Source of the DNA: Desulfatitalea sp. BRH_c12
Lineage (GTDB): Bacteria > Desulfobacterota > Desulfobacteria > Desulfobacterales > Desulfosarcinaceae
Direction of reading: 5' to 3'
DNA length: 64,000 nt
Assembly: GCA_000961655.1 (NCBI GenBank)
Contig: LADR01000042.1
Location: 1 to 64,000, forward strand
Shown here one piece after another: positions 39,473 through 49,042 of this stretch. The stretch's first letter is position 1. The number at the start of each line of letters is the position of its first letter. The notes under the pieces were generated by a model that did not search any database, had not been told where the DNA came from, and saw only the letters and a program-made list of their open reading frames with translations. The position numbers and the translations under genes are program-made.

Positions 39473-41332
39473 ATGGATCTCACAAAGCAACAAAATGAGG
39501 CGGTCAGGCATATGGGGAGCCCCGCCCTGGTCATCGCCGGGGCCGGGTCCGGAAAAACGCGCACGTTGACCGCCAAAATCTCCTATCTCATCGACAAGGG
39601 CTTTGATCCCGAGCGCATTCTGGCCATAACCTTTACCAATAAAGCGGCTGACGAAATGAAAAGCCGCCTGGTGCGGATCACCGGGCTTGCCCGGACCCGT
39701 TTTCCATGGGTACGCACCTATCATAGCGCCTGTCTGCAGATTTTGAAGGCCCATTATGCCCTGCTGGGGTTCAGCGCGACCCCTCAGATCTACCAGCCGC
39801 ATCAGCAGGAAAAAATCGTCAAAGAGATTCTGATCCAGCACAACTTTGACAAAAAGCATACCCGTCCGGTGCTGTACCAGATCTCTCTGGCGAAGAACTC
39901 GGCCGACCCTTACGGCTATTTTCGCCTTAATCCGACCTGCGCCTTTCTCATTGATATGGCCGAAATTTACACGCGTTACGAAACGATCCTCAAAGAGCGA
40001 ACAGCCGTGGATTTCGACAATATACTGTTGCTTACCCGGGACCTTTTGCGCGACCAAAAGGCGGTCCGCGAGGCTTACAAGGAACGTTTTGCCTTTGTCC
40101 TGGTAGATGAGTATCAAGATACCAACGACTTGCAGGAGCAGCTCACCGGGCTTTTAACGGCCAACGGCAATCTTTTCTGTGTGGGTGACGACTGGCAGGC
40201 GATTTATTCCTTCAGGGGCAGCAACGTCAACCACTTTCTGGCGTTTGAAAAAAGCTATCCGGGCGCTAAGCTCTTTCGGCTGGAACAAAATTTTCGATCT
40301 GTGGATGAAATCGTCCAGGTGGCCAACCGGGTTATTGCGCAAAATGAAACCCGGATGGACAAAACATGTTTTTCAAACAAAAAAGGCGGGGTGGTCGAGC
40401 TGCATAGCTTTCCCAATGAAGGCGATGAGGCCCGTTGGGTGGCATCCAAGGTAGGCGTGCTGCACCGGTCGGGCATCCCCTATGATAAGCTGGCGGTGCT
40501 CTACCGCACCAAATTCTGTTCACTCAGCTTTGAACAGACCTTCCGGGCGGCCCATATTCCCTACAAGATGATGGGCGGCAAAGGCTTTTTCGAGCGCAAG
40601 GAGATCATGGATCTGGTGAGCTATCTATCCCTGGCCCAGTTCGAAAAAGACGACGTTTCGCTGGAACGCGTCATCAATACACCCAAAAGGGGGGTCGGGC
40701 CGGGGACGCTCAAAAAATTCGCCGCACTGCGGATGGATGGCATGAGTCTTCTGGATGCATTGCGCCTGGCGATCTCCAACAAGATACTCTCCGCCAAACT
40801 CTACGATGGCCTCAAGGCTTTTGTGACCCTCATCGACGATATCAAGTGCATGACTCCCGATCAGGCCATTCGTGAAACCATCGTTCGGACGCGTTACATG
40901 GAACACCTGCAAGAGTATGCCAAAGGCGATTCGCGGGACATCACCGCCCGTCAGGAGAATATCGACCAGTTGATTTATTCGGCTTCCCAGAAAGCCACCC
41001 TGCAAGATTTTCTGGAGGAGGCCACCCTGTTCAGAGAAGATAAAGAAGAAGAACCCGAAGAAGATACCGGCGGCGTTCGGCTTTCAACCATACACGCCTC
41101 AAAAGGGTTGGAATACCACACCGTGTTCGTCATCGGCTGTGAAGAAAAACTTTTCCCGCACTGGAAATCCATGGACTACACCGCTGACATGGAAGAAGAG
41201 CGTCGCTTGATGTATGTCTCCATGACCCGGGCCGAACGCTGTTTGTATCTGAGCTCAGTCAGCTTTCGCCGCGGCCAGTACAATCCGCCCAGCCGGTTTC
41301 TTGGAGAAATCGAAGGCTATCTGCAGCAGTAA
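39473..41332 (+). CDS. UvrD/Rep-family ATP-dependent DNA helicase
   Basis: A 619-residue superfamily 1A helicase. Motif I is AGAGSGKT (about residues 22-29), motif Ia TFTNKAADEMK, motif II VDEYQDTND (about 212-220), motif III GDDWQAIYSFRG, motif IV near QNFRS, motif V STIHASKGLEYHTVFV (about 541-556) and motif VI YVSMTRAERCLYL. It is about 100 residues shorter than E. coli UvrD, lacking the C-terminal extension, and is closer to Rep. AAGGAAG precedes the ATG. Part of its 3' end is duplicated at 42043-42083. Confidence 0.93.
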   Translation: MDLTKQQNEAVRHMGSPALVIAGAGSGKTRTLTAKISYLIDKGFDPERILAITFTNKAADEMKSRLVRITGLARTRFPWVRTYHSACLQILKAHYALLGFSATPQIYQPHQQEKIVKEILIQHNFDKKHTRPVLYQISLAKNSADPYGYFRLNPTCAFLIDMAEIYTRYETILKERTAVDFDNILLLTRDLLRDQKAVREAYKERFAFVLVDEYQDTNDLQEQLTGLLTANGNLFCVGDDWQAIYSFRGSNVNHFLAFEKSYPGAKLFRLEQNFRSVDEIVQVANRVIAQNETRMDKTCFSNKKGGVVELHSFPNEGDEARWVASKVGVLHRSGIPYDKLAVLYRTKFCSLSFEQTFRAAHIPYKMMGGKGFFERKEIMDLVSYLSLAQFEKDDVSLERVINTPKRGVGPGTLKKFAALRMDGMSLLDALRLAISNKILSAKLYDGLKAFVTLIDDIKCMTPDQAIRETIVRTRYMEHLQEYAKGDSRDITARQENIDQLIYSASQKATLQDFLEEATLFREDKEEEPEEDTGGVRLSTIHASKGLEYHTVFVIGCEEKLFPHWKSMDYTADMEEERRLMYVSMTRAERCLYLSSVSFRRGQYNPPSRFLGEIEGYLQQ

Positions 41333-41380
41333 ATTTCCGTAAAACATTGTGGTTTGGTCGTAAAGTTCGCTCAAGTGACT

Positions 41381-42042
41381 ATTGGCGAAGTGTTAAGTGT
41401 AAAGTTTAAAGTGTAAAGGGAGGCATTCTGTCGATTTGATATGCTCACTTACCCATGCTGCATGCTTTTTGTTTAAAAATGACAACGTAACCTTTTTATG
41501 ACACCCCATACCAGTGACAGTTGGCAAAGCAAGGTAGGGTGGGCACCGCCCACCATTTGTCTTGTGTTGATCGCGCCTGTGATTGGCCGTATTTAACGTT
41601 TCATCACTATGTTCGCTCCGGTGTCTATCCAATCACTTGGTCGGGATTAGTGTCAGAAACCGATGATGTTGTAACCGCGCGGTGGTGGGCAATGCCCACC
41701 CTACCATTGGCTATTGGCGAAGTGTAAAGTTTAAAGTGTAAAGTGTAAAGGGAGGCATTCTGTCGATTTGATATGCTCACTTCCCCATGTTGCATGCTTT
41801 TTGTTAAAGACTTTTAAAATGACCTTCTTATGACACCCCATACCAGTGACAGTTGGCAGAGCCAGGTAGGGTGGGCACCGCCCACCATTTGTCTTATGTT
41901 GATTGCGCCTGTGATTGGCCGTATTTAACGTTTCATCACTATGTTCGCTCCGGTGTCTATCCAATCACCTGGTCGGGATCAGTGTCAGAAACCGATGATG
42001 TTGTAACAGCGCGGTGGTGGGCAATGCCCACCGTACCATTGG
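41381..42042. repeat. Two tandem 332-base units with family B elements
   Basis: Unit 1 (41381-41712) and unit 2 (41713-about 42042) are highly similar. Each starts with ATTGGCGAAG, runs through TAAAGTTTAAAGTGTAAAG-type short repeats and a GGGAGGCATTCTG block, and contains a complete family B element (41534-41704 and 41866-42036) with arms GTAGGGTGGGCACCGCCCAC and GGTGGGCAATGCCCACC. Small frames antisense to it are repeat-derived. The block fills most of the gene-free stretch 41333-42223. Confidence 0.88.
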
Positions 42043-42083
42043 CTGAGCTCAGCCGGCTTTCGCCGCGGCCAGTACAATCCGCC
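42043..42083 (+). pseudogene. Duplicated fragment of the helicase 3' region
   Basis: These 41 bases match helicase positions 41249-41289 with two differences (CTGAGCTCAG, then CTTTCGCCGCGGCCAGTACA). The fragment directly follows the second tandem unit, so it probably arose in the same recombination event. It is too short to encode anything. Confidence 0.75.
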
Positions 42084-42223
42084 ACCCGGATCACCGGGGT
42101 TTTTCTACGTCACCCCACACCCGTGGATAAACAGACATCGTAATTTTCTAAACGCAGGCAAGCACAAGGTCCCGCCCGATGTCCCCGTATTCCGGGAGCG
42201 GGCAGGGGCTCCGGCACCCCCTT

Positions 42224-43606
42224 TCAGTCGATGCCATACGTAGCCAATTTGCGCCGCAATGTATTCAACCCGATGTTCAGGACCTTGGCGGTTTGCGATT
42301 TGTTCTGGTTCAGCCGGTTGTAAACAGACATAATATACTCCTGCTCGACGTCGGCCAATGGTCGGAGAGCCGCGTTGTCCTCGGGGGCAACGGCGGCGGA
42401 GATGGCTCCGGGTTTGCTCTGCGCGGCCAGGTGCTCGGGCAGGTGGGGGACGTCGATGGCCTTGCCCTGGGCGAGATTGGCGGCCGACTGGATCACGGAT
42501 CTAAGTTCGCGCACGTTGCCCGGCCACCCATACCCCAGCAAATGCGCCAGTGCGGCACTGGTCACGCGGCGGGAGGCCTGCGTAGGTTTGTCGTAGCGTT
42601 TCAGGAAAAGATCGGCGAGCAGGGCGATATCCTCTGGGCGTTCGCGCAGGGGCGGCAGGTGGAGCAGGCCGCCGCGTATGCGGTAAAACAGGTCTTTGCG
42701 GAAGGCTTTGCGGGCGATCATGCGGTCAAGGTCTTCGTTGGTGGCGGCGATAAAACGCAGATCCACCTTGACCCTTTCGCTACTGCCCACGCGTGAAAAT
42801 TCGCCTTCCTGCAGTACCCGCAGCAGCTTTCCTTGTAATTCCAAGGGTAAGTCGCCGATTTCATCCAGAAAGAGGGTTCCCCGGTGGGTGTGCTCGAGAA
42901 AACCGGTGCGTGCAGCGTCCGCCCCGGTGAAGGCGCCGCGGGTGTGGCCGAAAAATTCCGCTTCGAAGAGGCCGGCGGACACGGAGGACATGTTGATGGG
43001 CGTAAAAGGAAACGGCGCGCGCGGGCTGGCCTGGTGAATGGCTCGCGCCAGCAGTTCTTTGCCGGTGCCGCTTTCTCCGGTGATAAGCACCGGCACATTG
43101 CTGGCGGCATGCAGTTCCGCCTCTTTGAGGATGCGCTGCATGGTCGGCGACTGGGTGACGATCGGCGCAAAGGGCAGGGGGTTGGACAAAGCCGGCAAGG
43201 TCTGGCCTTTTTCGAGGTCGAGAATATCCAGCAGCCGTTTGCGTTCCAATGCGCGCGGCAAGGTCAGCGCCAGAACATCCTTGGCAACCGGCTTTACAAG
43301 GTAATCATAGGCTCCTTTGCGCAGGCAATCCACGGCCGTGCGCGCTTCGTTGATGGCGGTCACCATGATGCATTCCGTGCCCGGACTGGTGTTTTTGATC
43401 AGTTCTAACAGCGCAAGGCCGTCCATGTCTGGCATGGTCATGTCGATCAGGGCCAGGTCAAAGAGGTCGCCGCGTTCAAAGGCCTCGACGGCTTCCAGGG
43501 GGTGGTCGGCCAGACGCAGGTTGTGGTAGCCCAGATCGCGCAGTTTGCCGGCCAGCAGTTCGAGGTAGTCCCGATCGTCATCGATCAAAATAATAGGGTT
43601 GCTCAT
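42224..43606 (-). CDS. Sigma-54-dependent response regulator, NtrC family
   Basis: A 460-residue three-domain activator. The receiver domain (about residues 1-120) has DDDRDY and the phospho-acceptor Asp in LIDMTMPDMDG (about 54). The AAA+ domain has Walker A GESGTGKE (about 170), the sigma-54 contact loop RGAFTGAD and a Walker B LFLDEIGDL. A C-terminal Fis-type HTH ends SQTAKVLNIGLNTLRRKL. It is transcribed divergently from the HdrA-MvhD-MetVF operon, which has a sigma-54 promoter, so it is the likely activator. The cognate kinase may be the hybrid kinase at 51303, though this is unproven. ATG 43606 starts the receiver domain. Confidence 0.94.
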   Translation of the reverse strand: MSNPIILIDDDRDYLELLAGKLRDLGYHNLRLADHPLEAVEAFERGDLFDLALIDMTMPDMDGLALLELIKNTSPGTECIMVTAINEARTAVDCLRKGAYDYLVKPVAKDVLALTLPRALERKRLLDILDLEKGQTLPALSNPLPFAPIVTQSPTMQRILKEAELHAASNVPVLITGESGTGKELLARAIHQASPRAPFPFTPINMSSVSAGLFEAEFFGHTRGAFTGADAARTGFLEHTHRGTLFLDEIGDLPLELQGKLLRVLQEGEFSRVGSSERVKVDLRFIAATNEDLDRMIARKAFRKDLFYRIRGGLLHLPPLRERPEDIALLADLFLKRYDKPTQASRRVTSAALAHLLGYGWPGNVRELRSVIQSAANLAQGKAIDVPHLPEHLAAQSKPGAISAAVAPEDNAALRPLADVEQEYIMSVYNRLNQNKSQTAKVLNIGLNTLRRKLATYGID

Positions 43607-43631
43607 GAAGCCTTGCTCCTGTCGCCGTATG

Positions 43632-43729
43632 CCATTTTGGAACAGTTCCCGGAATGTATTCCAATATGGACCATAGCTCATAGGGCCTTGTATTGACAAC
43701 ATTTATTGCCAAACATGGTCCATTTTGGA
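43632..43729. promoter_or_regulatory. Candidate enhancer (UAS) cluster for the NtrC-type activator
   Basis: Related sites lie in the divergent region: CCATTTTGGAA (43632-43642), TCCAATATGGACCAT (43660-43674) and ATGGTCCATTTTGGA (43715-43729). The last two are reverse complements with one mismatch. Two further palindromes, GGAACAGTTCC (43639-43649) and GGAATGTATTCC (43651-43662), overlap. They sit about 110-210 bases upstream of the sigma-54 promoter, a normal enhancer distance. Confidence 0.6.
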
Positions 43730-43841
43730 GTGATTCTGCTTTTCACACAGCCGATAGCGCCGGGCCGAGAAAATCCTCAAAAGAATCTCATCTATATGTT
43801 ATATATGCAAATACTAACGTAGTCCCAAAATCTGTTCGTTT

Positions 43842-43857
43842 TGGCATAGCTATTGCT
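43842..43857 (+). promoter_or_regulatory. Sigma-54 promoter of the hdrA-mvhD-metV-metF operon
   Basis: TGGCATAGCTATTGCT matches the -24/-12 consensus TGGCACG-N4-TTGCW with correct spacing: TGGCATA, four bases, TTGC, T. It lies 121 bases before the hdrA start. A palindrome CCAAAA/TTTTGG with an 8-base spacer (43825-43844) overlaps its upstream edge. Confidence 0.75.
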
Positions 43858-43977
43858 TTGAATGGGGATGCGCACGCGGCTCGGCGCTTTATTGAATGGC
43901 TCAGCGGACCCAGTGCTTTAACGGCCTGCTGAATTCAAGATAGCAACGAACTTAAATTTTTGAGCAGAGGGATTGTG

Positions 43978-46900
43978 ATGCAATCAGAACAAGGGTCCGA
44001 TACGAAAAAGAGTGTAATTGGCTCGGTCATGGTGGTGGGTGGCGGTATTGCAGGTATTCAGGCGTCACTGGATTTGGCCGACTCGGGGTACCTGGTTAAA
44101 ATGGTGGAGAGCAAAACCGCAATCGGCGGCGTCATGGCTCAATTGGACAAGACTTTTCCGACCAACGACTGCGCCATGTGCGTGATTTCGCCCAAGCTTG
44201 TGGAAGCCGGACGCCACTTGAACATCGATCTGTTCACGACCACCGAGGTGGAGAAGGTTGAAGGCGAGCCTGGCAACTTCAAGGTGACCCTGCTCGAGCG
44301 GCCCCGTTATGTGGAACTGGACAAGTGCACGGCGTGCGGTGAGTGCGCCAAGGTGTGCCCGATCGATGTGCCCAATACCTTTGATCAAGGCTTGCGCGAT
44401 CGCAAAGCCGCTTTCAAGCTTTACCCGCAAGGCATGCCCAGCGCTTTTGCCATCGAAAAGCGCGGCACGGCACCCTGCAAAGCCACCTGCCCGGCGCATG
44501 TGAGCATTCAAGGCTACATTGCCTTGATCAACGACGGCCGCTACAAGGAAGCTTTGAAACTGTTCAAGCAAGAGCATCCTTTTCCCGGCATATGCGGCCG
44601 CGTGTGCCATCACCCCTGCGAAGGCGAGTGCACGCGCAACGATGTGGACCAGCCTCTGGCCATTCGCGAACTGCATCGTTTTCTGGCCGATTACGAGCGC
44701 CAGAGCGGCGAGACCTACATTCCTAAAATCGAAGCGGAAAAACGTGACGAACGCATCGCCGTGATCGGCTCCGGTCCGGCCGGTTTGACTGCGGCCTATT
44801 ATCTGGCGTTGAAAGGGTACTCGGTTACCATTTTCGAGAAATTGCCCGAACCGGGCGGCATGATGCGCGTGGGTATCCCCGAATACCGCCTGCCGCGAGA
44901 TCTTCTGGCGGCCGAAGTGGATGTGATCCGTCAGATGGGCGTGCAGATCAAGTGTGGCGTGACATTCGGCCAGGACATCACCCTGGAAAGCCTGGAAAAA
45001 GAGGGTTTCAAGGCCTGCTTTATGGCTATCGGCCTGCATGGCGGGCGCCGATTGGGCGTGGAAAACGAAGATGCCGCCGGCGTTCTGCAGGGCGTTGAAT
45101 TTCTGCGCGATGCCGCCATGGGCAAACCGGTTGAGATCGGCGAGGATGTGATCGTGGTCGGCGGCGGTAACGTAGCCATCGATGTGGCCCTGACCGCCAA
45201 GCGTAAGGGCGCCAAAAACGTTACCTTGATCTGCTTGGAAAAACGCGAAGAGATGCCGGCCTGGGAACACGAGATCCGTGAAGCCCTCGAAGGGGACATC
45301 GCTATCGTCAACAGCTTCGGCCCCAAAGCCTTTTTCATCGACAAGAATAAAAAAGTTTCAGGTCTCGAATTCAAAAGCTGCACGGCCGTGTTCGATGAAA
45401 ACCGCCGTTTCAATCCGCAGTACGACGACAATGCCTGTCAGCCTTTCTTCGGCGACACAGTGATCATCGCCATCGGCCAGAGCACCGATCTGACCGGCAT
45501 CAAGGAGCAGAACATCGCCCTGTCCCGTCCCGGCGGGCTGCAGGCCGATCCGGTCACGCTGCAGACCCCCATCGAGTGGGTTTTTGCCGGCGGTGATGCG
45601 TTCTACGGCCCCAAGTCGGTGGTCGATGCCGTGGCGTGCGGCAAGGAAGCGGCCGAGAGCATCCATCGCTATGTCAACGGTCTGGATCTGACCGAGGGCC
45701 GCGACAAGAAATGGGAATTTGTCAAACCCGACACTGCCAGGGAGCCCCAAAAAGAACGCGTGACCGTGCGCTGTCTGGATCCGGCTGCGCGCGAGTGCAA
45801 CTTTCTGGAAGTCTCCTTTGGTTACGATGAAGCCGAAGCCAAGCACGAAGCCGAGCGCTGTCTGAAGTGCGGGATCTGCTCGGAGTGCTACCAGTGCGTG
45901 GATGCCTGCCTGGCCAAGGCGATCAATCACAACATGCAACCCAAGCGCACCGAGGTGCAAGTCGGTTCGATCATACTGGCGCCGGGATTTACACCCTACG
46001 ATCCGAGCAAGCACGAGTATTACGGGTATGCCAGTCACCCCAACGTGGTCACGTCCATGGAGTTCGAGCGTGTGCTGTCCGCATCCGGGCCCTACCAGGG
46101 GCACCTGATGCGGCCCTCGGACCACAAGGAGCCTGAAAAGATCGCCTGGCTGCAGTGCATTGGTTCGCGCGACATCAACAAGTGCGATCACAGCTACTGC
46201 TCGGGCGTGTGCTGCATGTACGCGGCAAAGCAGACCGTCATCGCCAAAGAGCACAGCAGCAAGACTCTGGACACGGCTGTTTTCTTTATGGACATGCGCA
46301 CCTACGGCAAGGATTTCGAACGCTACTACATGCGCTGCAAGAATGAAAAGGGCGTCCGTTTCGTGCGTTCGCGGGTGCACACCATCGATCCGGTCGATGG
46401 CGATAACCTGCGGTTGCGCTACGTCAGCGAAGACGGCGAGCTGGTCGAAGAGATCTTCGACATGGTGGTGCTGTCGGTGGGCCTGGCCCCCAATGACGAG
46501 GCCGTGCGGCTGGCCGGTACCATGGGCGTGGACCTCAACACGCACAAGTTCGCCCAGACCAGAGACCTGGCGCCGGTGGCCACCAACCGCGAGGGTATTT
46601 TCGTGTGCGGGGTTTTCCAGGGGCCCAAGGACATCCCCCAATCGGTGATGGAAGCCTCGGCGGCCGCCTCGTCCGCGGCCAGGAACCTGGCCTCCGCGCG
46701 CGGCACCCTGACGCGTACCAAGCAGCTGCCGCCGGAATTGGATGTCAGCGGGCAGGCGCCGCGCATCGGTGTGTTCGTGTGCAACTGCGGCATCAATATC
46801 GGCGGAGTGGCCGATGTGCCGGCCGTGCGCGAATATGCCAGGACCCTGCCGGACGTGGTGCACGTGGAAGACAATCTGTTCACCTGCTCGCAGGACACCC

Positions 46901-48438
46901 AGGACAAGATGAAAGAGGTCATCAAAGAAATGGGCATCAACCGCGTGGTGGTGGCCTCCTGTTCACCGCGCACCCATGAGCCGCTTTTCCAGGAGACCAT
47001 CCGCGAAGCGGGGCTGAACAAATACTTGTTCGAGATGGCCAACATCCGCGACCAAAACACCTGGGTCCATATGAACAATCCCCAGAAAGCCACTGAAAAA
47101 GCCAAGGATCTGGTGCGCATGGCCGTGGCCAAGGCCGCCTATGTGGAGCCGCTGCACCAGGTCAGCCTGAATGTCAAGCAGACCGGGCTGGTGGTGGGCG
47201 GCGGCGTGGCCGGCATGGAAGCGGCCTTAGGCATCGCCGAGCAGGGTTTTCAGACCTATCTGGTCGAGCGTTCAGCCCAGCTGGGCGGCAACGCTCTATG
47301 GCTGCGCGCCACCTGGCAGGGTGAAAAAATTGCCCCCTATGTGGAAAATCTGATCGAACGGGTCCGCAATCACGACAAAATCAAAACCTTCCTCGATTCG
47401 GAAGTCATCGAAACGGCCGGCATCCTGGGCAATTTCACCAGCACTGTGGCCACCGGCGGCGAGACCATGATCACCACGGCCATCGAGCACGGGGTTACGA
47501 TTCTGGCCACCGGCGGCCGGGAATATCAGCCCACTGAATTCAATTATGGCCAAAACCCCAACATTCTGACGCACAAGGAGCTGGACGAGGCCATGACGGC
47601 CGGCGATGCCCGCATTGCCGCGGCCGATACAGCCGTTTTCATCCAGTGTGTCGGTTCGCGTACCGAGCAGCGGCCCTCGTGCAGCCGCATCTGCTGCACC
47701 CACAGCGTAAAATCGGCGATCGTCCTCAAGGAACAGAAGCCTGATATGGATATCTTCATTCTGTATCGGGACATCCGCACCTACGGTTTCCGCGAGGATC
47801 TGTACCGCAAAGCCCGCGAAAAGGGCGTGATCTTCATCCGTTTCGACCTGGAGGCGCCGCCCCAGGTGACCAATGGCAGCGGCCAACTGAGCGTCACGGT
47901 CAAGGATCACATTTTGGGCCGGCCGATCGAATTGAATCCCGACTTATTGATACTGGCCACGGCCGTGCTGCCCAACGAGAACAAGGATCTGTTCGAACTG
48001 TTCAAGGTGCCGACCAACGCCGAAGGGTTCCTGGTTGAAGCCCACGCCAAACTGCGGCCGGTCGACTTTTCCTCCGAGGGCATTTTTATGGCCGGTCTGG
48101 CCCACGCCCCGAAATCGATCGATGAAACCATCGCCCAGGCCCAGGCTTCCGTATCGCGGGCATCGACCATCCTGAGCAAGGAGACCATCTGGGTCGGTGG
48201 GGTGACCGCGATCGTCGATCCCGATCGTTGCGCTGTCTGCCTGACCTGTGTCCGCACGTGCCCGTATCATGTCCCGTATATCGGCCAGGAGGGCTATGCC
48301 GTCATCGACCCGGCCGGTTGTCAAGGATGCGGGTGCTGCGTGTCTGAATGCCCGGGCAAGGCCATTACATTGAAGCATTTCACGGATGAGCAGATGATCG
48401 CCAAGACAGCGGCGCTGTTTGCGGTATGCCGGTCGTAA
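43978..48438 (+). CDS. hdrA: Giant HdrA-like flavoprotein with GltD/NfnB-like insertion
   Basis: A 1486-residue iron-sulfur flavoprotein. The N-terminus is an HdrA FAD domain (VVGGGIAGIQA about residue 15; TNDCAMCVISPKL) with a CTACGECAKVCP cluster (about 117). A GltD/NfnB-type module is inserted (about 155-570): CKATCPAHV, CGRVCHHPCEGECTR, FAD site GSGPAGLTAA (about 261) and NAD(P) site VGGGNVAIDV (about 391). HdrA sequence resumes (CLKCGICSECYQCVDAC about 628), followed by an HdrA-like second half (VFVCNCGINIGG about 932; FAD site GGGVAGMEA about 1073) and C-terminal 2[4Fe-4S] motifs (CAVCLTCVRTCP about 1418; CQGCGCCVSECP). HdrA is the bifurcating flavoprotein of heterodisulfide-reductase systems. 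ATG 43978 follows GAGGGA; TTG 43960 is possible. Confidence 0.9.
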   Translation: MQSEQGSDTKKSVIGSVMVVGGGIAGIQASLDLADSGYLVKMVESKTAIGGVMAQLDKTFPTNDCAMCVISPKLVEAGRHLNIDLFTTTEVEKVEGEPGNFKVTLLERPRYVELDKCTACGECAKVCPIDVPNTFDQGLRDRKAAFKLYPQGMPSAFAIEKRGTAPCKATCPAHVSIQGYIALINDGRYKEALKLFKQEHPFPGICGRVCHHPCEGECTRNDVDQPLAIRELHRFLADYERQSGETYIPKIEAEKRDERIAVIGSGPAGLTAAYYLALKGYSVTIFEKLPEPGGMMRVGIPEYRLPRDLLAAEVDVIRQMGVQIKCGVTFGQDITLESLEKEGFKACFMAIGLHGGRRLGVENEDAAGVLQGVEFLRDAAMGKPVEIGEDVIVVGGGNVAIDVALTAKRKGAKNVTLICLEKREEMPAWEHEIREALEGDIAIVNSFGPKAFFIDKNKKVSGLEFKSCTAVFDENRRFNPQYDDNACQPFFGDTVIIAIGQSTDLTGIKEQNIALSRPGGLQADPVTLQTPIEWVFAGGDAFYGPKSVVDAVACGKEAAESIHRYVNGLDLTEGRDKKWEFVKPDTAREPQKERVTVRCLDPAARECNFLEVSFGYDEAEAKHEAERCLKCGICSECYQCVDACLAKAINHNMQPKRTEVQVGSIILAPGFTPYDPSKHEYYGYASHPNVVTSMEFERVLSASGPYQGHLMRPSDHKEPEKIAWLQCIGSRDINKCDHSYCSGVCCMYAAKQTVIAKEHSSKTLDTAVFFMDMRTYGKDFERYYMRCKNEKGVRFVRSRVHTIDPVDGDNLRLRYVSEDGELVEEIFDMVVLSVGLAPNDEAVRLAGTMGVDLNTHKFAQTRDLAPVATNREGIFVCGVFQGPKDIPQSVMEASAAASSAARNLASARGTLTRTKQLPPELDVSGQAPRIGVFVCNCGINIGGVADVPAVREYARTLPDVVHVEDNLFTCSQDTQDKMKEVIKEMGINRVVVASCSPRTHEPLFQETIREAGLNKYLFEMANIRDQNTWVHMNNPQKATEKAKDLVRMAVAKAAYVEPLHQVSLNVKQTGLVVGGGVAGMEAALGIAEQGFQTYLVERSAQLGGNALWLRATWQGEKIAPYVENLIERVRNHDKIKTFLDSEVIETAGILGNFTSTVATGGETMITTAIEHGVTILATGGREYQPTEFNYGQNPNILTHKELDEAMTAGDARIAAADTAVFIQCVGSRTEQRPSCSRICCTHSVKSAIVLKEQKPDMDIFILYRDIRTYGFREDLYRKAREKGVIFIRFDLEAPPQVTNGSGQLSVTVKDHILGRPIELNPDLLILATAVLPNENKDLFELFKVPTNAEGFLVEAHAKLRPVDFSSEGIFMAGLAHAPKSIDETIAQAQASVSRASTILSKETIWVGGVTAIVDPDRCAVCLTCVRTCPYHVPYIGQEGYAVIDPAGCQGCGCCVSECPGKAITLKHFTDEQMIAKTAALFAVCRS

Positions 48439-48506
48439 ACGTTTGCCCGTCAACCCGCAAACAATGATACTATTAACGAGTCAAACGACAGAAGAAAGGA
48501 AAGGCC

Positions 48507-48926
48507 ATGAGTGCTACGTTTGAACCCCAAATCGTCGCCTTCTGCTGCAAGTACTGCGCTTATGCAGCCGGTGATCTGGCTGGTTCCATGCGGCTGAACT
48601 ATCCGTCCAATGTGAAAGTGATCCAGGTGCCCTGCACCGGCCGTGTGGATATCCTGCATTTACTGCGGGCTATCGAAGACGGGGCCGATGCTGTTTACGT
48701 GGCCGGCTGACTGGAGGGTGAATGCCATTTCCTGGAAGGAAATCTAAAAACCCGCCGCAAAGTCGAGTATGTAAAGCGCACCTTGAAAGAGATCTACATG
48801 GAGGAAGGCCGCGTAGAGATGTTCAATCTCTCTTCGGCCCAGGGGCCGCGGTTTGCCGAAATCGCAACCGAGATGACCGAACGGGCCCTGAAATTAGGCC
48901 CCAGTCCGCTGAATCCGTGTAATTAG
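48507..48926 (+). CDS. mvhD: MvhD-type iron-sulfur subunit, predicted selenoprotein (UGA 48708-48710 = Sec)
   Basis: Reading through the in-frame TGA at 48708 gives 139 residues with Sec at position 68. The N-terminal half has FCCKYCAYAA and VPCTGRVD; after the TGA the same frame continues LEGECHFLEGNLKTRRKVEY to a TAG at 48924. MvhD homologues have a Cys at the TGA position (VAGC..G.CH...GN). In methanococci the VhuD homologue is known to use selenocysteine. A stem-loop 17-33 bases after the TGA fits a bacterial SECIS. MvhD transfers electrons from a hydrogenase or other donor to HdrA; here it sits between HdrA and MetV. AAAGGAAAGG precedes the ATG. Confidence 0.88.
48727..48743 (+). promoter_or_regulatory. 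Putative bacterial SECIS stem-loop of mvhD
   Basis: ATTTCC (48727-48732) pairs with GGAAAT (48738-48743) around the loop TGGAA, inside the coding sequence. The apical loop begins 22 bases after the UGA, within the distance at which SelB-binding bSECIS loops act, and contains the required G residues. Confidence 0.65.
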
Positions 48927-49042
48927 AGCAGTGAAAAAAGGGAAAGTTTAGGTATGGGGTCGGTTGGACGCTTAATGACAACGCTCCATCCTCTTCGGCC
49001 GCGGGCCAACGGGCCAACGGGCAAACGGAAATGAGGTGAACC

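Noticed and set aside
41393-41964. Paired minus-strand frames of 77-79 codons
   Set aside because: They are near-identical because they lie in the tandem 332-base repeats; no coding evidence.
48507-48710. mvhD as a truncated 67-residue protein or pseudogene
   Set aside because: The same frame continues with conserved MvhD sequence to a normal stop, and a SECIS-like stem-loop follows the TGA.
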